Assembly: GCF_001027745.1 (NCBI RefSeq)
Contig: NZ_LECU01000004.1
Location: 682,001 to 746,000, forward strand
DNA length: 64,000 nucleotides
Reading direction: 5' to 3'
Source of the DNA: Pedobacter sp. BMA
Lineage (GTDB): Bacteria > Bacteroidota > Bacteroidia > Sphingobacteriales > Sphingobacteriaceae
The position numbers and the translations under genes were made by a program. Under the pieces are notes generated by a model. That model ran no database searches and was not told where the DNA came from. It worked only from the letters and a program-made list of their open reading frames with translations. Shown here in pieces: positions 1 to 8,229 of the stretch. How positions within the stretch are numbered: position 1 is the first letter of the stretch; every line of letters starts with the position of its first letter.

Positions 1-1470
1 AATATAGCCGCCAAAACCATTCCCATAAATCGCAATCTTCTTAGGATTAGCAATCTTGTGATCAATTAACCACTGCACGCCGTCATTAACATCCGACTGA
101 ATCTTATCGCTCCATTGTTTAAAGCCTGCAGCATAAAATGATTTTCCGTAGCCAGTAGAACCACGGTAATTTACCTGTAAAACGGCATAACCACGATTGG
201 CTAAAAACTGCACCTCTGCATTGTAACCCCAGTTATTCCGTCCCCCCGGACCATTATGTGGTAAAACTACTACAGGTAGATTGGTTGCCTTTTTTACTCT
301 TGGTAAGGTAAGATAACCATTAATCGTTAAACTATCTTTACTTTTGAAGCTAATTGGCTTCATTGCACACATTGATTCTTGCCTAATTGCCGGGTTAATA
401 TCAGTTAGTTCCTTAAGTTTATTATCCTGCGAAGTATACAGATAATATGAACCCGGATTTTTGTCTGTAAACGTACGCACTACAAAAACATTGTCCATTT
501 TATCTTTGTCCATAATACGCCACTCTGTCCCAGGCAAAAGCCTGTCTATTTTAGAATAGCTTGTCCTGGTACTGTCGTCAAGATAAAATTTTTCCTTCTT
601 CCAGGTCTCACAGGTTACAAAAAGCATTTTCTTCTGTGTGCGGGAATATTTTGCATCTACAACATTGAGCGTATCGCTGGCGAAAAGAACTTGTTTTTCT
701 TTACCGGTTTTCAAATCAAGGGCAACCAAAGCATTTTTATCACGGTTAACATTTGAAATCGCATAAAGTACATTTGCCTCCTTTTCGGAGAAAGCAATGG
801 GTTGCAGGGTAGTCTCAAAGTTGTTGGTAATAACAGGTAAAAACTGTTGGTTCTCATTTTCTCTATACATGAGTGTTTCATTCACTCCATCGCTGGATAC
901 CGCAATCTTCAAAACCCCTTTGTTATCTGTAATCCACTCTGTAATATTGCCTGGATTTTTAGCGGCAATATCCATTCTACCATCCCGAACGTTTAACCTG
1001 TATACATCAAAAACAGTAGAATCACGTTTGTTAGAAGCAACAATAATATACTTGTCGTCAATCAACTGATCCTCGATTACACGCAACCTGCTTTTTTCGT
1101 TTGAACTCAACTGAACTTGTTTACTGCCATCTTTATTGATGACAAAAATATCAGAACGACGCTCTTTGGACTCATCTTCAGTATAATAAATCAGCTCATT
1201 ATTACTGGTCCAGAAATAAAAGCTGATGCTTTTTTCAGTAAGATGGGTTAACTGAATGCTGTTACCTGTAGCAATATCTTCTACAAACAAATCGAGTTTT
1301 TTTGCCTGTAGTTTAAGATAAGAAAGGCACTTACCGTCAGGGCTCAAGCGATAATAGGCCTTATCCTGCGTTTTGAAGAAATCGTCAACAGGTATAATCC
1401 CATCATTTTTATTGCCATTACAGGCAGAAATGACAGCAACTATAACAATTAAAAATATCCTCTTCAACAT
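1..1470 (-). CDS. S9 family peptidase-like lipoprotein, partial (C-terminus off the window)
   Basis: Reading the minus strand from the ATG at 1468-1470 gives 490 codons with no stop, running off the left edge. The N-terminus is a lipoprotein signal with lipobox ISAC (Cys17). It is followed by a long beta-propeller-like stretch and then an alpha/beta-hydrolase start (PHNGPGGRNNWGYNAEVQFL), as in prolyl oligopeptidase/DPP-IV-type S9 enzymes, which cleave short peptides in the envelope. The nucleophile elbow at nt 4-27 reads Y-G-N-G-F-G-G-Y, where the family has G-x-S-x-G-G. The expected catalytic Ser is therefore Gly485 (codon GGT). Asp and His of the triad lie outside the window. Family assignment is firm. 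Whether it is an active enzyme is doubtful. Confidence 0.88.
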   Translation of the reverse strand, partial: MLKRIFLIVIVAVISACNGNKNDGIIPVDDFFKTQDKAYYRLSPDGKCLSYLKLQAKKLDLFVEDIATGNSIQLTHLTEKSISFYFWTSNNELIYYTEDESKERRSDIFVINKDGSKQVQLSSNEKSRLRVIEDQLIDDKYIIVASNKRDSTVFDVYRLNVRDGRMDIAAKNPGNITEWITDNKGVLKIAVSSDGVNETLMYRENENQQFLPVITNNFETTLQPIAFSEKEANVLYAISNVNRDKNALVALDLKTGKEKQVLFASDTLNVVDAKYSRTQKKMLFVTCETWKKEKFYLDDSTRTSYSKIDRLLPGTEWRIMDKDKMDNVFVVRTFTDKNPGSYYLYTSQDNKLKELTDINPAIRQESMCAMKPISFKSKDSLTINGYLTLPRVKKATNLPVVVLPHNGPGGRNNWGYNAEVQFLANRGYAVLQVNYRGSTGYGKSFYAAGFKQWSDKIQSDVNDGVQWLIDHKIANPKKIAIYGNGFGGYI

Positions 1471-1699
1471 AGACAAATAATTACGGGATGACAAAAATAC
1501 GCATCACAACAACTTAAGCATGATTTACACCAACAATGTTACTTATGCAACGTTTAAATACGTCGCTCGGTTCAATTTAACGTTTATAGCATATAAGCAA
1601 AATAAAATACAGGTAACATTTAAAATACGTTTTCTGCAGGCCACTATTTAAGCTAAAACTGTATTAAAATGTTACATTTAAATATTATAATGCAAGCTT

Positions 1700-3523
1700 A
1701 TGAATCGCTTAATCCTCATTTTCTTTTTATTGGCATCATTAGGGACAAACGCACAGGTTTTTCGCCAAAATCAACAAATTGCCCAGGATGACGTTTCCCT
1801 CGCTATTCAATACTATCAGGATGGTGATTATGAAAAAGCTGCCTTGTTATTAGAGAAACTGTTGGATCGTCCAAATAATGAGGGTTACTTTGATATTTAT
1901 TTCAACGCGCTGCTTAAACTCAAACGGTATGATGTTGCCGAAAAACTGGTTAAAAAACTAATTCGTCAAAATCCAGCAAACGATGGGTATGACATAGCGC
2001 TGGGTAAACTTTACCAGGAGAAGGGTGACGTGCAGGCTGCCAGCAAAATTTTCAACGAGGCCATCTCCAAGCTACCTAAAGAAGAATTTAAAATCAGAAA
2101 CCTGGCGAATAATTTTTACCGCTTTGAAAATTACGATCTCGCAATACAAGCATTCAAACAAGGAAGAAAAATCCTGGGTAATGAGCAGGCATTCACGTTT
2201 GAACTGTTAAATATATACCGGTTTAGAAAAGATAAATCTATGCTCATGCAGGAATATCTTGATGTACTTGAAACCATGCCCCAGGTATTGCCACAAGCAG
2301 AAGCGGTATTATCGTCTGTTTTCGAAGATAAAGCAGATTACCAAACTTTTCAGACGGCTATTCTGCGTAAAGTACAAAAATCGCCTGATGCAGAAGTTTT
2401 CATTCAACTTTTAACCTGGAATTTTATTCAGCAGCGGGAATTCGACATGGCTTTACGCCAGCTCATCGCTTTTGATAAAAGAACAAAGGGGAGTGGCGAA
2501 ACCCTCTTTAATTCTACTTATATTTTTGTAGATAACAAAGCATATGAAACCGCGATTAAAGCTTACGAATATTTATTAACAAAAGGCAAAGACAGTCCTT
2601 TTTATCTGCCATCGCAGATTGAAATGTTAAATACCAAATATAATTTACAAACATCGGGAAAGTATACAGCGGCAGATTTAGCTATTCTCGCCAAAGACTA
2701 CCAAACACTGATAGATGAAAATGGTAAGAACAAAAATACGTTGTTTGCCCTTAAGAAGCTGGCCAACTTGCAGGCTTACTATCTGAGTCAGCCAGACAAA
2801 GCAGAGAAAATTCTGGAAGATGCCATTCAGATGCCTGGCCTGAGCACCCAGGATATTGGCCAATTGAAGCTCGATCTTGGCGATATTTACATTCTTACTA
2901 ACGAACCCTGGGAAGCATTTTTAGTTTATGAGCAGGTAACCAAACAGTTTGAAGGGCAGCCAATTGGTAATGAAGCCCGGTTCAGAAGCGCAAGACTTTC
3001 CTTTTATCAGGGTAATTTCGAATATAGTAACGGACAATGTTTAGTACTCAAAGCCGCAACCTCTCAACTCATCGCCAATGATGCACTAAATTTAAGCCTG
3101 TTAATTTCAGATAATATTCAAAGCCCTGCAGACAGTAACGCCTTAAAGATGTATGCCGACGCTGAAATGCTTGTATTCAGGAATTCACCAACCCAGGCGA
3201 TTAAAAAACTCGATAGCATCTCTATCGCCTTCCCGGGAAATGGTTTGACCGATGCTGTGATGATGAGTAAGGCCAGAATTCTAATTAAATCCGGCGAATT
3301 TCAATCTGCTGCAAACATTTTAAAAAAAATCACCGAAGAATTCAAAGATGGCATCTGGACGGATGATGCACTTTTTACGCTCGGGGATCTTTGTGAAAAG
3401 AATCTGAACGACATTGCCCAGGCGAAAATTTACTTCCAGAAGCTGATAACCGATTATCCGGGAAGCATGTTCAGTGGAGAGGCAAGGAAAAGATTTAGAA
3501 ATTTGAGGGGCGACGGGGTTTAA
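1700..3523 (+). CDS. Secreted tetratricopeptide-repeat protein
   Basis: The 607-residue product starts with a Sec signal peptide (hydrophobic core, then TNA-Q near residue 19). The rest is almost entirely helical TPR-like repeats, for example near residues 34-60 (AIQYYQDGDYEKAALLLEKL), with more around 110, 360-400 and 560-600. Such proteins act as periplasmic or outer-membrane scaffolds for protein-protein contacts, and no catalytic motif is visible. It is divergently placed from the S9 peptidase, with 229 bp between the two start codons. The last repeats resemble YbgF/BamD-type TPRs (YFQKLITDYPGSMFSGEARK), but the protein is much longer than BamD and lacks a lipobox, so no specific name is given. 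Confidence 0.85.
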   Translation: MNRLILIFFLLASLGTNAQVFRQNQQIAQDDVSLAIQYYQDGDYEKAALLLEKLLDRPNNEGYFDIYFNALLKLKRYDVAEKLVKKLIRQNPANDGYDIALGKLYQEKGDVQAASKIFNEAISKLPKEEFKIRNLANNFYRFENYDLAIQAFKQGRKILGNEQAFTFELLNIYRFRKDKSMLMQEYLDVLETMPQVLPQAEAVLSSVFEDKADYQTFQTAILRKVQKSPDAEVFIQLLTWNFIQQREFDMALRQLIAFDKRTKGSGETLFNSTYIFVDNKAYETAIKAYEYLLTKGKDSPFYLPSQIEMLNTKYNLQTSGKYTAADLAILAKDYQTLIDENGKNKNTLFALKKLANLQAYYLSQPDKAEKILEDAIQMPGLSTQDIGQLKLDLGDIYILTNEPWEAFLVYEQVTKQFEGQPIGNEARFRSARLSFYQGNFEYSNGQCLVLKAATSQLIANDALNLSLLISDNIQSPADSNALKMYADAEMLVFRNSPTQAIKKLDSISIAFPGNGLTDAVMMSKARILIKSGEFQSAANILKKITEEFKDGIWTDDALFTLGDLCEKNLNDIAQAKIYFQKLITDYPGSMFSGEARKRFRNLRGDGV

Positions 3524-3551
3524 ATTCAGCACTTCTTGCTAAAAACCCTGT

Positions 3552-3812
3552 TTAAGCATCCAGTGCGATAATCACCAATGTAAGCAGAAGTATCAGGCAA
3601 ATACCAGACAGGATCAGGATTCTGGCCCCATGTTGTCGGTCGCTTAACGAATAAGCAAATCCCTTTTCGCCAGTGGAAAGAGAACGGCGTTTTTTCATTA
3701 AATCCCATCCTATTACAATACCCAATAAACCACCAAAAATAGCGGTAAGGTATCCGGTATAAATATAGTTTCGGGTTGAGTTATCTACTTTGTGAGCGTT
3801 ATTTGACAGCAT
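3552..3812 (-). CDS. Small two-TM membrane protein of unknown function
   Basis: This is an 86-residue protein when started at the ATG at 3812. It has two hydrophobic segments, one near residues 20-35 (YTGYLTAIFGGLLGIVIGW) and one at the C-terminus (ILILSGICLILLLTLVIIALDA), joined by a basic, polar loop. An upstream in-frame ATG at 3851 exists, but a TAAATTTG -7 box lies between the two ATGs, so the downstream start is preferred. It resembles the short inner-membrane proteins common in Bacteroidota. No function is proposed. Confidence 0.6.
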   Translation of the reverse strand: MLSNNAHKVDNSTRNYIYTGYLTAIFGGLLGIVIGWDLMKKRRSLSTGEKGFAYSLSDRQHGARILILSGICLILLLTLVIIALDA

Positions 3813-3909
3813 TACTAAACAATAGGGTTGTGCAAATTTAATTTTTTGCAAATAATTAAACGAAAGAAAAATGATATTCTAATGTTTTTTTTAACATTTC
3901 CCAAATGGT

Positions 3910-3917
3910 TATCTTTG
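3910..3917 (+). promoter_or_regulatory. Bacteroidota -7 box (TATCTTTG) for the DUF4286 gene
   Basis: TATCTTTG matches the TAnnTTTG consensus, and only four bases (CAAC) separate it from the ATG at 3922. Transcription from this box should begin at or within a few bases of the start codon, so the mRNA is expected to be leaderless. Confidence 0.6.
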
Positions 3918-3921
3918 CAAC

Positions 3922-4233
3922 ATGCTTTTATATAATGTCACTTTAATTTTGGAAGAAACTGCTGCGGAAGACTGGTTGAAATGGATGCACGAAGTTCATG
4001 TTCCGGCAGTTATGGCCACCGAGATGTTTGTATCAAACAGACTCCTGAAGGTTTTGGATTCACCGAATGAAGGGGTTACATATTGCGCCCAGTACGTTGT
4101 AGAATCTATTGAAAACTATAACAAATATCAGGAAATTTATGCTCCGACCCTTCAAAACGAGTTAAATGAGAGATATAAAAATCGTTTTGTTGCTTATCGT
4201 ACTTTAATGGAGTTTATTCCTCCAACCGCTTAG
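3922..4233 (+). CDS. DUF4286 family protein
   Basis: This 103-residue soluble protein has the sequence pattern of DUF4286: an N-terminal beta strand MLLYNVTLILEE, the central WMHEVHVPAVMAT, and a C-terminal RFVAYRTLMEF. The family has a ferredoxin-like alpha/beta-barrel dimer fold related to small monooxygenase-like domains, and its function is unknown. The gene is convergent with the MazG-like gene, whose stop lies 6 bp away. A -7 box four bases before the ATG suggests a leaderless transcript. Confidence 0.85.
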   Translation: MLLYNVTLILEETAAEDWLKWMHEVHVPAVMATEMFVSNRLLKVLDSPNEGVTYCAQYVVESIENYNKYQEIYAPTLQNELNERYKNRFVAYRTLMEFIPPTA

Positions 4234-4239
4234 CAAAGC

Positions 4240-4569
4240 TTAAGGGTTAATCTTTTTATTGTTCTTATGCCGGTCTGCATCGCGGATACTTTTCTTTTCC
4301 AGATTTTTCTCCAGGGCTGCAGTAAGATTGATTCCTGTTTGGTTGGCCAGGCATATCAGCACAAACATGACATCAGCCATTTCATCGGCGAGATTAACGT
4401 CCTCATCGCTTTTTTTAAAAGATTGTTCACCATATTTCCGGGCCATGATCCGGGCAACCTCTCCTACCTCTTCCATCAAAATAGCCGTATTTGTTAATTC
4501 GTTAAAGTAACGGACTCCGGTAGTTTTAATCCATTGATCAACTGTTTCCTGTGCTTCTTTGATTGTCAT
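4240..4569 (-). CDS. MazG-like nucleotide pyrophosphohydrolase
   Basis: This 109-residue all-alpha protein carries the MazG signature: EEVGE near residues 29-33 and DEMAD near residues 62-66 (the EExxE and ExxD pairs that bind Mg2+). Such enzymes hydrolyse NTPs or dNTPs to the monophosphate and pyrophosphate and clean up non-canonical nucleotides. The length fits a single-domain MazG-like/dCTPase-type protein rather than full-length MazG. It lies 15 bp downstream of dtd on the same strand, so the two are probably one operon of nucleotide and tRNA quality control. The exact substrate cannot be read from the sequence. Confidence 0.85.
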   Translation of the reverse strand: MTIKEAQETVDQWIKTTGVRYFNELTNTAILMEEVGEVARIMARKYGEQSFKKSDEDVNLADEMADVMFVLICLANQTGINLTAALEKNLEKKSIRDADRHKNNKKINP

Positions 4570-4584
4570 AAATGAAGTTATCTC

Positions 4585-5037
4585 TTATTCTTTATCTTTT
4601 GTATCAATTAAAATGGTAACAGGCCCGTCATTCAGAAGCGAGATTTTCATATCGGCCCCGAAAATACCAGTTTCTACTTTCTTACCCAGTAATTGTGAAA
4701 GCTTTTCGACCATTTTTTCATAAAGCGGAATAGCAACATCTGGCCGTGCAGCTTTAGTAAAACCCGGTCTGTTACCCTTTTTAGTAGATGCAAATAAAGT
4801 AAACTGACTGACCAATAGAATACCGCCGTTAATGTCTGCCAATGCTTTATTCATTAAATCATTTTCATCACCAAAAACCCGCATATTGACAATTTTTTGT
4901 GCAAGCCAATCCAAATCCTCATTATTATCGGCACCTTCAATACCTAAAAGCACTAAAAATCCAGTACCAATCTGTCCCGTGATCTTGCCGTCAACTGTGC
5001 AACTTGCCTGTGTAACCCTCTGTAAAACTGCGCGCAT
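4585..5037 (-). CDS. dtd: D-aminoacyl-tRNA deacylase
   Basis: The 150-residue product matches Dtd in length and motifs. These are MRAVLQRVTQASCTVDG at the N-terminus, the SQFTL motif near residue 78, and the C-terminal NDGPVT, which carries the cross-subunit Gly-cisPro used to select D-amino acids. The cytosolic homodimer removes D-amino acids, and glycine mischarged on tRNA-Ala, from tRNA. It is followed 15 bp later by the MazG-like gene. The ATG at 5037 gives the canonical family N-terminus. Confidence 0.96.
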   Translation of the reverse strand: MRAVLQRVTQASCTVDGKITGQIGTGFLVLLGIEGADNNEDLDWLAQKIVNMRVFGDENDLMNKALADINGGILLVSQFTLFASTKKGNRPGFTKAARPDVAIPLYEKMVEKLSQLLGKKVETGIFGADMKISLLNDGPVTILIDTKDKE

Positions 5038-5102
5038 TTTATGTATCTAAAGATGAAAGATTACAGCGAAGATAGCATTTGGTTTAAGAAAGGCAAATGC
5101 TA

Positions 5103-6149
5103 TTACCACCTGATCAATGCGCTTGCCCAGGTAAATCCTGATCCAAATGCAGCAAGGCAAACCAAATCGCCTTTTTTGATCTTACCAGCTTCCCAGGCTT
5201 CACACAAAGCTATGGGAACTGATGCTGCGGTGGTATTTCCATATTTCTGGATATTATTAAAAACCTGATCGTCCCTCAAACCTAACAACTGCTGTACATA
5301 TTGACTGATTCTCAGGTTAGCCTGATGAGGCACCAGCATACCGATATCTTTTTCAGTTAAATTGTTGGCAGCAAGAGCTTCCTTGATTACCTCAGGAAAT
5401 TTTACCACTGCTTTTTTAAAAACCGATGGCCCGTCCATATAAGGCAAGGCTGCTCCGCTTTCTAAAATTTCCGGAGTCATAAACAATCCGCCTAATTCCT
5501 GATCAGGGAAGGCTGGTTTATCCTTCATCCATTTATTAGCGTGAGAACCGGGATAATACATCGCTAAAATTTCAGCATCTGCGCCATCGCTGTGCAAATG
5601 CGTACTCAAAATCCCTTTTCCTTTTTCATCCGTTGGCTGCAAGACAACGGCTCCTGCACCATCTCCAAAAATTACTGATACGTTTCTGCTACGCGTTTCA
5701 AAATCCATTGCAAACGAATGCTTTTCGCTCCCCACCACCAGAACATTCTTATACATACCTGTTTTAACAAACTGGTCGGCTACAGAAAGTGCATATACAA
5801 ACCCCGAACACTGATTACGGATATCCAGTGCCCCAATCTCGCCCATTCCCATTTCACGTTGAAGTAAAACACCACAACCTGGAAAATAATAATCGGGACT
5901 CAAGGTTGCAAATACAATAAAATCAACATCTTTTGGGGTAATCCCCGCACGCTCTATCGCAATCTTAGCGGCTTCTATACCCATGGTAGTCGTTGTCTCT
6001 TCATTACGGTCGGCAAAACGACGTTCCTTAATTCCGGTACGTTCCTGTATCCATTCGTCGCTTGTTTCCATAAAACGACTCAAATCATTGTTGGTATATA
6101 CATTTTTAGGAACATAGTAGCCTATTCCCGCTATTTTGGATTGGTGCAT
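5103..6149 (-). CDS. 3-oxoacyl-ACP synthase III family protein (FabH-like)
   Basis: This is a 348-residue ketosynthase III with Cys114 in NQCSGF, His in LVPHQANLRI and Asn in KYGNTTAAS, the full Cys-His-Asn triad. FabH condenses acetyl- or branched acyl-CoA with malonyl-ACP. A second FabH lies at 13615 in the plsX cluster. This copy differs by an insertion of roughly 25-30 residues around 205-245 (YYPGSHANKWMKDKPAFPDQ region), so it may use a different acyl primer or serve a specialised lipid pathway. It is transcribed in the same direction as dtd and MazG, 65 bp upstream of dtd. Confidence 0.88.
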   Translation of the reverse strand: MHQSKIAGIGYYVPKNVYTNNDLSRFMETSDEWIQERTGIKERRFADRNEETTTTMGIEAAKIAIERAGITPKDVDFIVFATLSPDYYFPGCGVLLQREMGMGEIGALDIRNQCSGFVYALSVADQFVKTGMYKNVLVVGSEKHSFAMDFETRSRNVSVIFGDGAGAVVLQPTDEKGKGILSTHLHSDGADAEILAMYYPGSHANKWMKDKPAFPDQELGGLFMTPEILESGAALPYMDGPSVFKKAVVKFPEVIKEALAANNLTEKDIGMLVPHQANLRISQYVQQLLGLRDDQVFNNIQKYGNTTAASVPIALCEAWEAGKIKKGDLVCLAAFGSGFTWASALIRW

Positions 6150-6263
6150 GTTTATTACTTTATATTGTGGTTAAACAAAGTTAATCATTTATTGCCGAAG
6201 CCATTCTTATTCACAAACGAACAAAATCTTGAAACATGATACTAAATACTTGATAGTAATGTT

Positions 6264-6271
6264 TATTTTTG
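6264..6271 (+). promoter_or_regulatory. -7 box (TATTTTTG) for clpS
   Basis: TATTTTTG matches TAnnTTTG and ends five bases before the ATG at 6277. This placement decides the start codon, because an upstream in-frame ATG at 6229 lies before the promoter and gives a tail absent from the family. The mRNA is predicted to be leaderless or nearly so. Confidence 0.55.
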
Positions 6272-6276
6272 CACCC

Positions 6277-6558
6277 ATGTCTACAGAAACCAAAGAAGAG
6301 ACCTTTACGCTCGAAGAAATTCTAACTTCCCTGAAAACCGTACATCGCCTTATTTTGTGGAATGATGATGTCAATACCTTCGATCATGTGATTCATTGCA
6401 TGATGAAATACCTTGATTATAGTGAATCACAAGGTGAAAAAATTGCCTGGAAAGTGCACAACGAAGGAAAATGCCCGGTATTGGAAGGATCTTTTACTGA
6501 AATGGAAGTTTACAGAAAAATTCTGCAACAAGAAGGATTAACAGTTTCTGTCGATTAG
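6277..6558 (+). CDS. clpS: ATP-dependent Clp protease adaptor ClpS
   Basis: This 93-residue protein has the ClpS core: LILWNDDVNTFDHVIHCMMKYL near residues 22-43, which includes the N-degron pocket residues Asn-Asp-Asp, and the terminal hydrophobic strand. ClpS binds ClpA or ClpC and delivers N-end-rule substrates for degradation in the cytosol. The start at 6277 gives MSTETKEE, a typical acidic N-terminal tail. The earlier in-frame ATG at 6229 is rejected because a -7 box lies between them. Confidence 0.93.
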   Translation: MSTETKEETFTLEEILTSLKTVHRLILWNDDVNTFDHVIHCMMKYLDYSESQGEKIAWKVHNEGKCPVLEGSFTEMEVYRKILQQEGLTVSVD

Positions 6559-6592
6559 ACTCAAGCAACTGAAAAGCAATTTATCGGGGCAA

Positions 6593-7195
6593 TTATTTTT
6601 CCAGCCCCTTCAAAAGTTCATTCAATTCTGACTGAGTACTTTGCGTTTTATCTTTAGCATACCATCCGTGCAATTTCTCAGCAAGTATTGGCATTTCAGT
6701 ACTTTCTTTTTTCCACTCTTTTAAAAGTTCCTGTAAAACCTGAGGACGTGGCGCCCAGGTAGCCAGCACCCGATCTGCATTTTCATCGAGTATAATCAAA
6801 ACAGGAATTGCCCTGCCACCATTAGTTAAATGTGCATCAATTAATGGCAGGTTCTGATCCCGAAGGACAAATTTCAGTTCAATTTTCCCCAGTGATGCAA
6901 CAGCAATTTTATTGAAAACCGGAATAATCTGTGCAGCATCGCCACACCATCCCTCAGTAATTACTAAAAATTTATACCTGGCTTTAAGGCTTTCAATAGT
7001 TGATACAAACTCATCAGATAAGCTAATCGTCTTATCAACGCGACTCATCCTTTGCACATTCATTTTAGTGTAGTGCAAATCGTAAGTCACCTCACCCGTA
7101 GCTTTCCCTTCCAATAAAAGCTGATCTACCAAAGCACGGTAAGTTAAATAATCCATCCCCCGACCGCTAAATATTTCACTGTAATTAATCATCAT
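6593..7195 (-). CDS. Thioredoxin-fold protein (cytosolic, degenerate active site)
   Basis: The roughly 200-residue product has a thioredoxin-like core (FLVITEGWCGDAAQIIPVFNKIA). The active site is W-C-G-D-A, so only the first cysteine of CxxC is kept. The protein also has a cis-Pro region (AIPVLIILDENADRVL). No signal peptide is present. It matches the thioredoxin family proteins of Bacteroidota that carry WCGDA, and may reduce or bind a specific partner by a monothiol mechanism. The start at 7195 (MMINYSE) is chosen over 7216 because the extra residues look non-coding. Function beyond the fold is not known. Confidence 0.8.
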   Translation of the reverse strand: MMINYSEIFSGRGMDYLTYRALVDQLLLEGKATGEVTYDLHYTKMNVQRMSRVDKTISLSDEFVSTIESLKARYKFLVITEGWCGDAAQIIPVFNKIAVASLGKIELKFVLRDQNLPLIDAHLTNGGRAIPVLIILDENADRVLATWAPRPQVLQELLKEWKKESTEMPILAEKLHGWYAKDKTQSTQSELNELLKGLEK

Positions 7196-7275
7196 ATTTA
7201 AGAAATTGCATCGCAAAGAAAAGGAGAAAATTAACGAAAATCATCATGGATTTGCAAGAAATAGAGTAGCCAAAA

Positions 7276-8061
7276 CTAGGCTTCCATCAGCTTACTTACG
7301 TGCTGTGTTAAAGCTACGAAATCTGCAACGGTTAGCTGTTCAGCCCTTTTCTCAAAATATATATGGTTATCCATTTTGTCTTTTGGCATTACGGCCGATA
7401 CCGCGTTGCGCAGTGTTTTTCTACGCTGATTAAAACCGGCTTTTACTACACGCCAAAATAATTTTTCATCACAATCTAACGTCTGCACTTCGTTACGGGT
7501 TAAGCGGATTACGGCAGAATGGACTTTAGGTGGCGGATTAAAAGTGCCGGGTTTAACGGTGAAAAGATATTCGATTTTGTAATAAGCCTGAAGAAATACA
7601 CTTAAAATACCATATTCCTTACTTCCTGATGGAGCTGCACAGCGTTGAGCAACCTCTTTTTGAAACATGCCAACCATTTCCACTACCTTATGCCGGTTAT
7701 CTAAAATCTTAAATAAAATCTGTGATGAGATGTTGTACGGAAAGTTACCTATAATGGCAAACTGATCAGCAAAAATAGCATCGAAATCAAGCTTTAAAAA
7801 GTCGCCGTTAATTAATCGATCGCCCAGCTGAGGATATTTTTCATTCAAAAAGTGGAATGATTCCGTGTCAATATCAATCAGGTAGGTCTGAAAATCTTTA
7901 CGTTGAAGCAAAAAATCAGATAAGATCCCCATTCCAGGGCCAACTTCAAGAACCTGGTTATACTGATCAGTACCCACCAAACTTTCTACAATTTTATTGG
8001 CAATTCCTTTATCAGTTAAAAAATGCTGACCTAAATGTTTTTTTGCTTTTACTAAACTCAT
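7276..8061 (-). CDS. rsmA: 16S rRNA dimethyladenosine transferase
   Basis: The product is RsmA/KsgA (about 261 residues). It has the N-terminal KKHLGQHFLTD, the SAM-binding motif I LEVGPGMGILSDFLL, and the catalytic motif IV NFPYNISSQI (usually NLPY). It dimethylates two adjacent adenines in helix 45 of 16S rRNA during 30S maturation. The start is set at 8061 (MSLVKAKKHLGQ). The longer reading from 8118 adds 19 residues not found in the family. It is divergent from pdxA. rsmA and pdxA are neighbours in many bacteria, here in opposite orientation. Confidence 0.95.
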   Translation of the reverse strand: MSLVKAKKHLGQHFLTDKGIANKIVESLVGTDQYNQVLEVGPGMGILSDFLLQRKDFQTYLIDIDTESFHFLNEKYPQLGDRLINGDFLKLDFDAIFADQFAIIGNFPYNISSQILFKILDNRHKVVEMVGMFQKEVAQRCAAPSGSKEYGILSVFLQAYYKIEYLFTVKPGTFNPPPKVHSAVIRLTRNEVQTLDCDEKLFWRVVKAGFNQRRKTLRNAVSAVMPKDKMDNHIYFEKRAEQLTVADFVALTQHVSKLMEA

Positions 8062-8229
8062 CCTTATAATTTCTTGCCATGTAAACACAGAAAATATGAA
8101 GAACAACCGGTTCTCCATGCTCCAATAGCTGCGTTTGTTGACTGACTTTTTTTTACAAAATAACTAATTTTTATCCGGTAAGCACCTGTTTAACCGAAAA
8201 TCAGTATTTTGCGCTAAAATTTTTCAGTA

